A stretch of 64,000 bases of DNA, taken from the NCBI GenBank assembly GCA_965603495.1, contig CBFDDF010000011.1:35451-99450 (forward strand). Reading direction: 5' to 3'. This DNA comes from Thiomicrorhabdus sp965603495 (GTDB lineage: Bacteria; Pseudomonadota; Gammaproteobacteria; Thiomicrospirales; Thiomicrospiraceae). The notes beneath the pieces are model-generated. The model saw nothing but the letters and a program-made list of their open reading frames with translations. It was not told where the DNA came from and did not search any database. The position numbers and the translations under genes were made by a program. Position 1 is the stretch's first letter, and the number at the start of each line of letters is the position of its first letter. Below are positions 1 through 8,769 of the stretch, piece by piece.

Positions 1-1194
1 TTCACCATCATGCGTTGTGTAAGCATTTTCATAGGTACGGAAATAACCATTAATCGCAGGACGACCAAATTCATTATTAAAACCAGCGGCACCTAAAGGC
101 CCTTCCATCATAATATCAAAGGGTGAAACAATACGTGAAGGCTTACCGTAAGGACGCTCCCAAGGCTGTTCAAAACCTGGAATATTTAGGTTCGACACCG
201 TGAATCCAGTTAAACCAGACTTAGGTTTAGAACCGCGACCCGTTGCACCTTCATCACGAATCTCACCGCCCGCACCAGTCGCCGCTCCCGGCCAAGGAGA
301 AATCGCCGTTGGATGGTTATGGGTTTCTACTTTAATTTGAAAATGCACGTATTCTGTATGCGCAGCATAAGATCGAGTCACCGGATCTGGAAAAAAACGA
401 CTGGCTTTTGGCCCTTCTAGGACGGCGGCATTATCACTGTAAGCTGACAAAACACCTTCTGGATTCTTTTGGAAAGTATTACGAATCATACCGAATAGAG
501 AGTAGGGTTTATTTTCACCATCAATCGTCCAATCGGCATTAAAAATTTTATGGCGACAATGCTCTGAATTGGCTTGGGCGAACATCATCAACTCAGCATC
601 GACGGGATTACGCCCTAAACCCTTAAAGGCATCTACCAAATAATCAATTTCATCACTGCTTAAAGCCAAGCCCATCTCTTTATTGGCTTTATTAAGCGCG
701 GCTTTACCGCCACCAAGTACATCAACAATAGAATAAGGCTTTGGAGATTGATGTGAGAACAGACCTTCTAGCTCTTCTACTTTATGAAAGACTTGCTCCA
801 TCATACGATCATGGACTAAAGCTTCCATTACAGGCTTATTAACAGTTGAAACGCCTTCAAAGAAATAAGCAATACCACGTTCAATACGGTGTACATGCTC
901 AACACCACAAGTGTGTGTAATATCAGTTGCTTTGGAAGACCACGGAGAAATCGTACCTAAACGAGGTGTCACAATACAAGAATCAGCACTCAATACGGAT
1001 GTTTGATCTGACTCTGAATTATTCAACAATATCTTTAAATGTGACAATTCTGTATTTGTAAGTTCACTGTCGACATCTATAAAATAAATATACTGTGATT
1101 GCACTGCAGAAATACCGCCAACGACTTGTAACTTATTAAGCAGTTGATTACGTCGGTATTCTGAATGAGCGGGATTTCCCCAAATGATCTGCAT
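1..1194 (-). CDS. purL: Phosphoribosylformylglycinamidine synthase, N-terminal part (cut by window edge)
   Basis: PurL makes formylglycinamidine ribonucleotide from FGAR, glutamine and ATP, the fourth step of purine synthesis. The minus-strand frame is open from an ATG at 1194 to the window edge, 398 codons of an enzyme usually near 1,290 residues. The translation starts MQIIWGNPAHSEYRR and shows typical PurL stretches: the linker region with QANSEHCRHKIFNADW, then KVETHNHPTAISPWPGAATG and GGEIRDEGATGRG, which belong to the first ATP-binding half. The glutaminase half lies outside the window. A terminator separates it from bamC upstream, so it probably has its own promoter in the short gap. 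The family assignment is certain; the gene is incomplete only because of the window edge. Confidence 0.96.
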   Translation of the reverse strand, partial: MQIIWGNPAHSEYRRNQLLNKLQVVGGISAVQSQYIYFIDVDSELTNTELSHLKILLNNSESDQTSVLSADSCIVTPRLGTISPWSSKATDITHTCGVEHVHRIERGIAYFFEGVSTVNKPVMEALVHDRMMEQVFHKVEELEGLFSHQSPKPYSIVDVLGGGKAALNKANKEMGLALSSDEIDYLVDAFKGLGRNPVDAELMMFAQANSEHCRHKIFNADWTIDGENKPYSLFGMIRNTFQKNPEGVLSAYSDNAAVLEGPKASRFFPDPVTRSYAAHTEYVHFQIKVETHNHPTAISPWPGAATGAGGEIRDEGATGRGSKPKSGLTGFTVSNLNIPGFEQPWERPYGKPSRIVSPFDIMMEGPLGAAGFNNEFGRPAINGYFRTYENAYTTHDGE

Positions 1195-1207
1195 AGTTTT
1201 TGTCCTT

Positions 1208-1240
1208 TACAAAAAACAAAGCCCTCAAATATGAGGGCGT
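1208..1240 (-). terminator. Rho-independent terminator after bamC
   Basis: On the minus strand an 8-bp stem (GCCCTCA...TGAGGGC, plus-strand arms within 1221-1238) is followed by TTTGTTTTTT. It lies 17 bases past the bamC stop and just before the purL start, so it separates the two transcription units. Confidence 0.8.
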
Positions 1241-1254
1241 TTAATCTGACTGAA

Positions 1255-2376
1255 TTATTCTGCTAATAATCCCAGACTTTCAAATATATAGCGTCTTTGT
1301 TGCGCATTTAACGGCTTGTTATCTTCGGCACTCTTGACCGTTAAGATGGTTTGCGTAGAATCCGTTTCAGAAGTCGTTAATTGAAGCTCTACAATTTCAG
1401 GCAAATCGGCTTTACCAGCATCTTTCCAGAACGCTAAATTAGATAAAAATGAATCTTCTTTTTTAGCACTCTCAGGTACCTGAATCCACATTTGATGTTC
1501 AGCAATACGTACCTTATCCATCTGCCAATTTGCACGGTAAACCATGGCCTGTACGTAGCTCCAACTCTTTTCTATATCCGCTCTTAGAGACAGAGCTTGA
1601 AACTCTTCACCATCAACGATTTCAACCATTTTTTCAGTGATTTTCAACTGAGCTAATGCCTTTTCACTCGTCGAACCAAAGAAAACCATTGCTTGGTAAA
1701 GCGCTTGCGCTTCCATTACGGGGCTATAAGGCTTAATCCGCCAACGATCACCTAAATCACGGGCTTCATTTGCGTCAGGCGAATAAAGCATGTGGTGACT
1801 AAAATAAACGCGGGTTTTGTTCGCATTAAGATCAGTCTCGACTCGAATAATGAGCTTATCGTAAACCCCTTCTGCGAGCTCAGGGCGCCAGCTATTTAAC
1901 ATCTTGGTAAGCGGACCAACATCATCTAAAGGTACCAATTCAGAACGCTGTTGATAGTCAGTTTTCATCACACCGATATCTTTACGCTCTTCACCAACCT
2001 TAAAGCCAGCTGACTCTAAAAAACGTTTTAAACCAGACCAAACTTGCTCACTGTTAACAGAATCAATCTCTAACCAACGTTCAGACAAATTAGACTGAAT
2101 GGATAAACCATCCGCCTTAAAATTAGGAATATGATCATATGAATCTTGCTGAGCAAGAGCGTCTTGTTCTGCCTGTGCCAACGCCAATGAAAGATTACTT
2201 TTCGATTTGCCTGGGTTAAATAAATTAGGCGGCATCTCTAGGTTTTGAACCACTTTACCTTCACTATCACGATAGCTACTATCAGACCCGAACATACCCG
2301 TGGTAGTTGAGCAACCACTTAAACTCACCGCTATTAACGACGTAGAAATTACAACTGTTTTTGCAGTTAGACGCAT
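1255..2376 (-). CDS. bamC: Outer membrane assembly lipoprotein BamC
   Basis: BamC (NlpB) is a lipoprotein of the BAM complex that folds beta-barrel proteins into the outer membrane. The 373-residue product begins with a lipoprotein signal peptide and lipobox L19-S-G-C22, so Cys22 should be acylated. The rest has the low-complexity linker followed by two helix-grip-like domains expected of BamC (for example SERWLEIDSVNSEQVWSGLKRFLESAGF). It starts 31 nt downstream of dapA in the same direction, the same dapA-bamC order as in Escherichia coli, and is probably cotranscribed with it. In E. coli purC follows, whereas here the next gene is purL. Assignment rests on lipobox, length and synteny. Confidence 0.88.
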   Translation of the reverse strand: MRLTAKTVVISTSLIAVSLSGCSTTTGMFGSDSSYRDSEGKVVQNLEMPPNLFNPGKSKSNLSLALAQAEQDALAQQDSYDHIPNFKADGLSIQSNLSERWLEIDSVNSEQVWSGLKRFLESAGFKVGEERKDIGVMKTDYQQRSELVPLDDVGPLTKMLNSWRPELAEGVYDKLIIRVETDLNANKTRVYFSHHMLYSPDANEARDLGDRWRIKPYSPVMEAQALYQAMVFFGSTSEKALAQLKITEKMVEIVDGEEFQALSLRADIEKSWSYVQAMVYRANWQMDKVRIAEHQMWIQVPESAKKEDSFLSNLAFWKDAGKADLPEIVELQLTTSETDSTQTILTVKSAEDNKPLNAQQRRYIFESLGLLAE

Positions 2377-2407
2377 AAACCCAGCTACCTTTAATGTATT
2401 AAAAAAA

Positions 2408-3301
2408 TTAAACTTCTACTCCAGCTTCTTTCATCGCTTGCAACACAATCGGTTGGTAGCATTCTGAAAGAGGCGTTAAAGGTAGACGCAGAGCCCCTCC
2501 CATTAAGCCCATCTTAGAGACAGCCCACTTAACAGGAATAGGATTTGATTCTATAAAAATATCACGATGCAAAGCGTGTAACGGCGCATCCATTGCACGA
2601 GCTTGTTCTGCATCCCCCGCCAGAGCCAATGCATAGATATCATGCAGTTGCTTAGGCACAATATTAGCCGTCACAGAAATTCCACCATGACCACCTGCTA
2701 AAATAAAATCGACTGCTGTGGCATCATCACCAGTATACAAATCAAAATCATCCGTAACGCCGGCTTTAATTTGTGCAACACGACTAATATCAGCTGTCGC
2801 TTCTTTAACGCCAATAATATTAGGGATTTTAGAAAGCCTAATAACCGTTTCAGGCAACATATCGACGGCTGTTCGACCCGGAACATTATACAAGATTTGC
2901 GGAATATCGACTGTTTCAGCGATTTTCTTGTGGTGTAAAAACAGACCTTCTTGCGTTGGCTTATTGTAATAAGGACTGACTAACAAACAAGCATCAGCAC
3001 CAGCATCTTTAGCACACTGCGTTAATTGAATAGCCTCGCTAGTCGAATTAGCCCCCGTTCCCGCAATAACGGGAATACGCCCGTTGACCTTTTCGACCAC
3101 AAAACGAACCACTGCACAATGCTCTTCAAAATCCAAGGTTGCTGATTCACCCGTAGTGCCCATTGCAACAATAGCATCAGTCAGTGATTCAATATGAAAT
3201 TCCACCAGTCTTGCTAGTGATTCAAAATCTACCGATTCATCCTCTAACATTGGGGTGACTAATGCCACCATACTGCCTCTAAACACGGCGAATTTCTCCA
3301 T
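2408..3301 (-). CDS. dapA: 4-Hydroxy-tetrahydrodipicolinate synthase
   Basis: DapA condenses pyruvate with aspartate semialdehyde, the first committed step to diaminopimelate and lysine. The 297-residue protein has the family motifs MGTTGESATL (residues 47-56), YNVPGRT with Tyr138 and Arg143, and IIGVKEAT with the Schiff-base Lys166. Length is normal for a class I TIM-barrel aldolase. It is the first gene of a dapA-bamC pair and divergent from the peroxiredoxin gene. Its 5' leader contains a hairpin and a run of eight G on the coding strand, listed separately, which could influence expression. Confidence 0.97.
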   Translation of the reverse strand: MEKFAVFRGSMVALVTPMLEDESVDFESLARLVEFHIESLTDAIVAMGTTGESATLDFEEHCAVVRFVVEKVNGRIPVIAGTGANSTSEAIQLTQCAKDAGADACLLVSPYYNKPTQEGLFLHHKKIAETVDIPQILYNVPGRTAVDMLPETVIRLSKIPNIIGVKEATADISRVAQIKAGVTDDFDLYTGDDATAVDFILAGGHGGISVTANIVPKQLHDIYALALAGDAEQARAMDAPLHALHRDIFIESNPIPVKWAVSKMGLMGGALRLPLTPLSECYQPIVLQAMKEAGVEV

Positions 3302-3317
3302 TCAATTAACGCAAATA

Positions 3318-3350
3318 TAAAAAAGGTAATATTAACCTTTCCCCCCCCAC
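3318..3350 (-). promoter_or_regulatory. Hairpin and G8 tract in the dapA leader
   Basis: Read on the minus strand, a run of eight G is followed by AAAGGTTAATATTACCTTTTTTAT: a short stem with a T-rich 3' side, 20-50 nt before the dapA start. It has the shape of a weak intrinsic terminator or attenuator in the dapA leader. No leader peptide or known riboswitch fold was recognised, and with no gene upstream on that strand it does not end another transcript. Function is inference. Confidence 0.3.
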
Positions 3351-3489
3351 ACTTCAACCAATTAATACTGATTTTACACACATGCGACAAGTTCTTTACA
3401 AGCCCTTAAAATTCACTTCAAAACGGTTGCCAACATTTTTAAATGTCGTCATACTGAACCCAATTAATATGACCAAAGGAATGCTTTAT

Positions 3490-3972
3490 ATGAGTATTGA
3501 AACAGGACACAAACTCCCATCATTTTCAGTAGAAACCACCTCTAATACAACGTTTACGAATGCTGATTTGAACGGTCATTACACCGTAATTTATTTTTAC
3601 CCAAAAGACAGCACGCCTGGCTGCACGACAGAAGGCCTGGACTTTAGCCACCTCACACCACAATTTAACTTACTAAACACAGTTATATACGGCGCATCAA
3701 TGGACTCAATGAAACGCCATGATAACTTTAAAGCGAAAAAAGGATTTCTCTTCGACCTTATCTCAGACCCTGAAGGTCAATTTTGTGCGCTATTTAATGT
3801 CTACCAACCCAAGAAAAATTTCGGGATCGAGTACATGGGCATTGTGCGCAGTACTTTCTTATTTGATCCTAATGGCGTATTAATTCATGAGTGGCGTAAA
3901 GTGAAAGTAAAAGGACATGCTCAAGCCGTATTAGAAACCATCCAAACACATCAAGAAAAGCACCCTCAATAA
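3490..3972 (+). CDS. bcp: Bcp/PrxQ-type peroxiredoxin
   Basis: This is a thiol peroxidase reducing hydrogen peroxide and organic hydroperoxides in the cytoplasm. An ATG at 3490 is preceded by AAAGGA about nine bases upstream and gives 160 residues, normal for the family. The open frame continues 36 codons upstream, and another ATG at 3481 is too close to that ribosome site. The peroxidatic cysteine is in PKDSTPGCTTE and falls at Cys45, as in E. coli Bcp. The resolving cysteine at position 50 is replaced by Leu, but Cys99 is kept in the GQFCALF segment. The enzyme may therefore work as a one-Cys enzyme or use Cys99. It is followed 34 nt later by the phoH-like gene. Confidence 0.9.
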   Translation: MSIETGHKLPSFSVETTSNTTFTNADLNGHYTVIYFYPKDSTPGCTTEGLDFSHLTPQFNLLNTVIYGASMDSMKRHDNFKAKKGFLFDLISDPEGQFCALFNVYQPKKNFGIEYMGIVRSTFLFDPNGVLIHEWRKVKVKGHAQAVLETIQTHQEKHPQ

Positions 3973-4006
3973 AAGCCCACTGATCCACTAACTGGAGAGT
4001 ACCCAG

Positions 4007-5413
4007 ATGAATATTAAAGGCAACCGACTATTTATTTTAGACACTAATGTACTTATGCATGACCCCATGGCGCTGTTTCATTTTGATGAACACGATTTAT
4101 TCCTTCCCATGACGGTTTTAGAAGAGCTTGATGCAGGCAAAAAAGGCATGTCAGAAGTTTCACGTAATGTACGTGAAACCAACAGACTGATTGACCAAAT
4201 AATAAGTGATGCAAGTTTTGAAGATATTAAAAATGGCTTATCCCTTGAAAGAATTCATCCTGGCCATGATAAGTCCAGCATTCACCTAGGCAAGCTTTTC
4301 TTTGAGACAGAACCCCTACTGGCCGAACTACCTACTTCACTCCCTAGCCACAAAGCTGACAATCATATTTTACAAACTGGTCTTGCTCTAAAAGCACTCC
4401 TCGCGGATTGTAGCGTCACCCTGGTGACCAAAGATATTAACATGCGCATAAAATCTTCGACTGTTGGCCTACACTCAGAAGATTACTATAATGACCGTGT
4501 TCTGGAAGATGCTGACTTACTCTACAAGGGCTGGGAAGCCCTACCAGAAAACTTTTTTGAAATACATGGCAAATCCATGAAATCTTGGCAGGAAGAGGGG
4601 CGTACCTTCTACGAACTAGAAGTAGATGAACATTGCCACTGGTACCCAAACCAATCCTTAATTAGCAACAATGATGCTGGGTTTAATGCTATCGTCCAAA
4701 ATATTCATGAAGGTAAAGCGACTTTAGAGTTTATGCATGACTATACGCAAAAAAGTCACTCAGTTTGGGGAATTAATGCCCGTAACATTGAACAAAACAT
4801 TGCCTTCAACTACCTTATGAATCCAGAAATTGATTTCATAACTCTACTTGGTGTCGCCGGAACTGGGAAAACCCTATTGACTTTAGCTGCCGCCTTAGAA
4901 CAGACGCTTGACCTAAACCTCTACAATGAAATTATCATGACACGTGCCACTATTCCAGTGGGTGAAGACATCGGATTCCTACCAGGCACCGAAGAAGAAA
5001 AAATGACTCCTTGGATGGGCGCATTAATGGATAATTTAGAAGTGTTAAGCGCCTCAGATGACAGCACTGATTGGGAAAATGAAAGTACCCAACAACTTAT
5101 AAGCAAACGCATTAAAATTAAATCGATGAATTTTATGCGCGGGCGTACTTTTTTAAATAAATTCATTATTATCGATGAAGCCCAAAACCTCACTCCAAAA
5201 CAGATGAAAACCCTTATCACTCGATCTGGTGAAGGCACCAAAGTCATCTGCTTAGGAAATATAGGCCAAATAGATTCCCCTTACCTAAGCGAAACCACCA
5301 CAGGCTTAACTTACGTAGTAGATCGCTTCAAAGAATGGGATCACAGCGCACATATCACATTAGAACAAGGTGAACGTTCACGCCTCGCACTGTTTGCCTC
5401 AGAGAACCTTTAA
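4007..5413 (+). CDS. PIN domain-PhoH ATPase fusion (PhoH2 type)
   Basis: The 468-residue protein joins an N-terminal PIN ribonuclease-like domain to a C-terminal PhoH ATPase. The PIN part starts near residue 8 with the acidic DTNVLMHD motif (Asp12) and later acidic residues (LVTKDINMRIK). The PhoH part has Walker A GVAGTGKT at 282-289, a Walker B-like IIIDEAQN around Asp390-Glu391, and the PhoH signature GEGTKVICLGNIGQID. PhoH2 proteins characterised in other bacteria unwind and cut RNA; that activity is carried over here by family. The gene lies just after the peroxiredoxin and may share its promoter. A strong hairpin terminates it. Confidence 0.92.
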   Translation: MNIKGNRLFILDTNVLMHDPMALFHFDEHDLFLPMTVLEELDAGKKGMSEVSRNVRETNRLIDQIISDASFEDIKNGLSLERIHPGHDKSSIHLGKLFFETEPLLAELPTSLPSHKADNHILQTGLALKALLADCSVTLVTKDINMRIKSSTVGLHSEDYYNDRVLEDADLLYKGWEALPENFFEIHGKSMKSWQEEGRTFYELEVDEHCHWYPNQSLISNNDAGFNAIVQNIHEGKATLEFMHDYTQKSHSVWGINARNIEQNIAFNYLMNPEIDFITLLGVAGTGKTLLTLAAALEQTLDLNLYNEIIMTRATIPVGEDIGFLPGTEEEKMTPWMGALMDNLEVLSASDDSTDWENESTQQLISKRIKIKSMNFMRGRTFLNKFIIIDEAQNLTPKQMKTLITRSGEGTKVICLGNIGQIDSPYLSETTTGLTYVVDRFKEWDHSAHITLEQGERSRLALFASENL

Positions 5414-5442
5414 ACTAACATTAGAAGCCAAACCCCAGAAAT

Positions 5443-5470
5443 CAAAAAAGGCCGTAAACGGCCTTTTTTT
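5443..5470. terminator. Bidirectional terminator between phoH-like and lysR genes
   Basis: A perfect stem, AAAAAAGGCCGT-AA-ACGGCCTTTTTT, has A runs on its 5' side and T runs on its 3' side. It therefore works on paper for both converging genes, ending at 5413 (plus) and 5498 (minus). Confidence 0.9.
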
Positions 5471-5497
5471 AGTTGGGAAAATCTAGCTCAGCTAAAT

Positions 5498-6448
5498 TTA
5501 ACGCCCCATTTTTTGCTCTTCTTCAGTTGGAATTCTGAAACCAAGTTCTACCGCTCTATCACGACAGTAATCTACAGCAAACTCTAGCAACTCACCAACC
5601 GCTCTGTGACGAAACTTGTGCTTCTGTCGCACATGCGAGAAAGGTCTTAGAATTGGCGGATCTAAAGGAATCGCGACCAAAGTATCCAACTTTAACTCTT
5701 TAGCTAAAGTGGTACGCGATACGATTGCAATCCCGACATCAGACTCAACAGCCATCTTAACCGCTTCAGGACTACCTAATTCCATGACTACTTTCAAGTC
5801 ACTATAAGTTAAGCCTTGCTCTCGAATATACGAATCAATAACAGTACGCGACCCAGAACCTTCCTCACGAGTAATATAACCATACTTACGGAAGTCTTCA
5901 ACAGTCACTTTATCACGTTTCGCTAAAGGGTGATCCTTAGGGCAAATCAACTGCATTTCATCAATCCGACAGACATCTACTTCTAGGTTTTTATTGTGTA
6001 CCGGAGCTTCTACCAGACCAAGGTCAATCATATTATTTTCAACCATTGAAACAATGGCATCCGTATTACCAACCTGAAGACGAATATTGACATCATCATA
6101 CTGCTTTTTGAAGGCGCCTAATAAACTTGGTAGCATATATTCAGCAATCGTTGTACTTGCTCCAATCACCAATGTACCAGTCACCTCTCCAGTCAGCTCA
6201 CGAACATCACTATTCATTTTCTCGTACAACTCAAGAATCTGATCTGAATAGTCATACACGACTTTACCAGCATCCGTTAAGGTAATCTTATTATGAGTAC
6301 GGTCAAAAAGGCGAGTATTGAAAAAATCTTCAAGCTGTTTAACTTGGAAAGTTACTGCGGGCTGAGTCATGTGAAGAGTTTCTGCGGCTTTGGTAAAACT
6401 CATTACCTTGGCGACGGTATGGAACACCTGAAGACGTCTGTCTGCCAT
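5498..6448 (-). CDS. LysR-family transcriptional regulator
   Basis: The 316-residue protein has the LysR layout. The N-terminal winged helix-turn-helix reads FHTVAKVMSFTKAAETLHM, then TQPAVTFQVKQLED. The C-terminal effector domain includes GTLVIGASTTIAEYMLPSLL and DLGLVEAPV. It resembles the CysB/YeiE/CbbR-like group of LysR regulators, which in autotrophs and sulfur bacteria control carbon or sulfur genes, but no target gene lies next to it, so the effector is not assigned. It is monocistronic, convergent with the phoH-like gene and followed by the shared terminator. The ATG at 6448 is preceded by AAGGAAAT at a good distance. Confidence 0.9.
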   Translation of the reverse strand: MADRRLQVFHTVAKVMSFTKAAETLHMTQPAVTFQVKQLEDFFNTRLFDRTHNKITLTDAGKVVYDYSDQILELYEKMNSDVRELTGEVTGTLVIGASTTIAEYMLPSLLGAFKKQYDDVNIRLQVGNTDAIVSMVENNMIDLGLVEAPVHNKNLEVDVCRIDEMQLICPKDHPLAKRDKVTVEDFRKYGYITREEGSGSRTVIDSYIREQGLTYSDLKVVMELGSPEAVKMAVESDVGIAIVSRTTLAKELKLDTLVAIPLDPPILRPFSHVRQKHKFRHRAVGELLEFAVDYCRDRAVELGFRIPTEEEQKMGR

Positions 6449-6645
6449 TCGTAATTTCCTTTATGCTGTATAAATTAATTTTGGGTGGTATGAATATAGG
6501 CTGTTACACAGTAAAAGTCAAACAACTTATCGCCCTATAAACCAAACATGGAATAAAACAGGATTTTTATTATGAAAGCCCTGATAAACAAAGGCAATCA
6601 ACCCTTAAAAAAACAGACGATAAGCAACCATTTCAACTACTTTTT

Positions 6646-7476
6646 CTAACTTCTACGCTCTTTTTCAAGCGCTCGTTTTAAATCCGCCAACTCGCTAGAA
6701 AAATGATCCATTAGCCGCGCCACATGCTTTTCATTGGCAATTGACTGTTGCGCTAGACGATCTTCTGTTTGACTCATATATTCCAAGATATCTGCTTCTG
6801 ACTTACGTTGATCAGATCCAATTAAGAACGCCGCAATATTTGCAGAGACTAAAGAGAAGAATACCACCCCAAATAGAATCAGTACCACACCAAAAATACG
6901 TCCAGTATCGGTCGTTGGAACAACATCACCATAACCGACTGTCGTGATGGTTACTATGGCGTACCAAGCTCCATCAATAAAGCTACGATCTTCAATGTAG
7001 GCAAACATACCACTTGCACCAACAATAATAAAAGAAAATGCCAGTAAAATCTGACCAAATCGATTGCGTCTCAGTATGTTCAAGGAATTTTTAAAAAATC
7101 CCGCAACAAAACGCAATAATAAAATCAATCTTAAAGAACGAATAATAAGCGCCCAGTCCCCCCCCCAATCAATCAATGGAAAAGCGACCAAGACAATCAG
7201 TACACTCATCCAGTTTTCGTGTAGATAACGTAGTTTATCGCGTACATTAAATAGGTTAACCGCTAACTCAAGCGCGAAAATACTCCAAATAACATGAGAG
7301 AACCAAATGAACTCTATCGGTTGACCAGAGTAAAACATTACTAACTGAATAAAAACGGCAAATAGCGCCACTAATACAAGCCACTCAAAGCGATGGCCAA
7401 TTTTAATCGCATAATCACTTTCTAAGTGATTCACTCCGGCAATCCCTAAAAGAGTTTTAAAATTCAAACGTTTCAT
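6646..7476 (-). CDS. Voltage-gated-like potassium channel
   Basis: The 276-residue membrane protein has an ion-transport domain with about six hydrophobic segments. These include an S4-like segment with spaced arginines (LIIRSLRLILLLRFV) and a pore loop with the potassium filter TTVGYGD at 178-184. The C-terminal tail is a charged helix, probably a coiled coil, rather than a RCK/TrkA nucleotide-binding domain. It starts 9 nt after the ubiI-like gene and is read in the same direction, so it is likely the last gene of the ygfB-pepP-ubi operon, an addition not found in the E. coli locus. A run of nine G in the coding strand (plus-strand 7158-7166) encodes Trp-Gly-Gly in IDWGGDWA and could be slippage-prone. 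Confidence 0.92.
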   Translation of the reverse strand: MKRLNFKTLLGIAGVNHLESDYAIKIGHRFEWLVLVALFAVFIQLVMFYSGQPIEFIWFSHVIWSIFALELAVNLFNVRDKLRYLHENWMSVLIVLVAFPLIDWGGDWALIIRSLRLILLLRFVAGFFKNSLNILRRNRFGQILLAFSFIIVGASGMFAYIEDRSFIDGAWYAIVTITTVGYGDVVPTTDTGRIFGVVLILFGVVFFSLVSANIAAFLIGSDQRKSEADILEYMSQTEDRLAQQSIANEKHVARLMDHFSSELADLKRALEKERRS

Positions 7477-7485
7477 TTACCTTTC

Positions 7486-8769
7486 CTAAAAACGGATTGA
7501 TTTAGCGAGCTTTGGCAAGGCCTCTCTGCCATTCAAGGCCTGCCCCATTAACCAATTTTTGATCGGCGTAAGGCGATTTGCAAGGGGCAGAAGCCCTTTT
7601 CTAACAACAACCTTAAGTGAAGCGTCTTGCTTAAACAACCAGTCAAAACCTTCCATTGATCTTTGCACCAAGGCATTGTCACCGCGACGCCAGCGCTCGT
7701 ACTTCCTTAAAATTGAATATCTACCCCAGGGTTTATTCTGCGCCTTGGCATCTAACACGGTTTCAATTAAAGCCGCCGCATCTAACAAGCCTAAATTTAC
7801 GCCTTGCCCTGCTTGCGGATGAATTGTGTGAGCCGCATCGCCAACCAGCGCTAGGTTTGACTTAACATAGTGTTCAGCATGTCTTCTCACTAAAGGAAAA
7901 GCACTTCTTTCAGCCACTTCAATAACAGGACCCAAACGATAATCAGAAGCTTTGGAAATCTCTTCCGCAAAATCCTTATCTGAAAGTGCCAAAGCCCACT
8001 GCATCTTTTCCATCGGCAGATACCATGCGATAGAACTGATATTCTCGCCCATTGATAAATAAGCAAACGGGCCATTCTGGGTATAACGTTGCCAACAAGT
8101 ATCTTCACTCGATAACTCAGTTTTCACACAACCGACCACGGCACATTGTTCATAGTCATGCGTATCTAAACCAATGAAAGCCAGTTCGCGTACTTTTGAC
8201 ATGGCTCCATCCGCTCCAACAAGCAATTCGGTTTGAATCTCGCCCACACCTTCTAACGTCAACCAGGCCTGGTCGTTTTCTAAACGTAGCGATTCCAAAC
8301 GATGATTTAGAAGTACGGTTATATTCTCACAAGCCTCGACCTGCTCCCATAAAGCGGATTGAATAACGTCATTTTCAACGGTATACCCTAGATTAGGCTC
8401 GCCCATATCCTCCGCAGAAAAATGCACCTCTCCTGGCGTTATTTCATCCCAAACATGCATCGCAGTAAAAGGATGGAAGCGACGACTCTCTATGCCTTGC
8501 CAAGCACCTAGATTACGTAATATTTTTTCAGATGCTCTCGTTAATGCACTGACTCTAACCTGATAAGCTGAGTCAGCTTGCCATACCGTATCAATCGCCT
8601 GTTTTTCCAATAACAAAACCGACATGCCTTGCTGACCTAAACCCAAAGACACCGTGGCTCCGACCATGCCGCCACCGACAATGACAACATCCCAGTTTTT
8701 AGAAGCGATATCTGTCACCAGCTCTTCAATACCCTGACTTTCTATAGAACTATCTAAAGTGGCACTCAT
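7486..8769 (-). CDS. ubiI: UbiI/VisC-like FAD-dependent ubiquinone hydroxylase
   Basis: A flavin monooxygenase of the UbiH/UbiF/UbiI/COQ6 family, which hydroxylates the aromatic ring during ubiquinone synthesis. The 427-residue protein has the FAD dinucleotide motif VVIVGGGMVGATV (GGGMVG at 32-37), an internal LVGADGAMSKVRE, and the C-terminal LALVGDAAHTIHPQAGQGVNLG signature. It follows ubiH with a 4-bp overlap, in the order pepP-ubiH-ubiI of E. coli. UbiI (C5 hydroxylase) is the likely assignment by position, but UbiF-type specificity cannot be excluded from sequence. It contains one copy of the 12-bp palindrome, read in frame as Gln-Ala-Trp (NDQAWL). Confidence 0.88.
   Translation of the reverse strand: MSATLDSSIESQGIEELVTDIASKNWDVVIVGGGMVGATVSLGLGQQGMSVLLLEKQAIDTVWQADSAYQVRVSALTRASEKILRNLGAWQGIESRRFHPFTAMHVWDEITPGEVHFSAEDMGEPNLGYTVENDVIQSALWEQVEACENITVLLNHRLESLRLENDQAWLTLEGVGEIQTELLVGADGAMSKVRELAFIGLDTHDYEQCAVVGCVKTELSSEDTCWQRYTQNGPFAYLSMGENISSIAWYLPMEKMQWALALSDKDFAEEISKASDYRLGPVIEVAERSAFPLVRRHAEHYVKSNLALVGDAAHTIHPQAGQGVNLGLLDAAALIETVLDAKAQNKPWGRYSILRKYERWRRGDNALVQRSMEGFDWLFKQDASLKVVVRKGLLPLANRLTPIKNWLMGQALNGREALPKLAKSIRF
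8262..8273. repeat. Palindrome ACCAGGCCTGGT inside ubiI-like gene
   Basis: Perfect 12-bp copy. On the coding strand it reads as ...D-Q-A-W..., one of several unrelated proteins in which the element gives Gln-Ala-Trp. Confidence 0.95.

Noticed and set aside
6572..6649. A 25-codon frame on the plus strand (MKALINKGNQPLKKQ...) with an AGGA site before it, between the LysR and channel genes
   Set aside because: Too short, low-complexity and without any family resemblance; it may be leader or chance.
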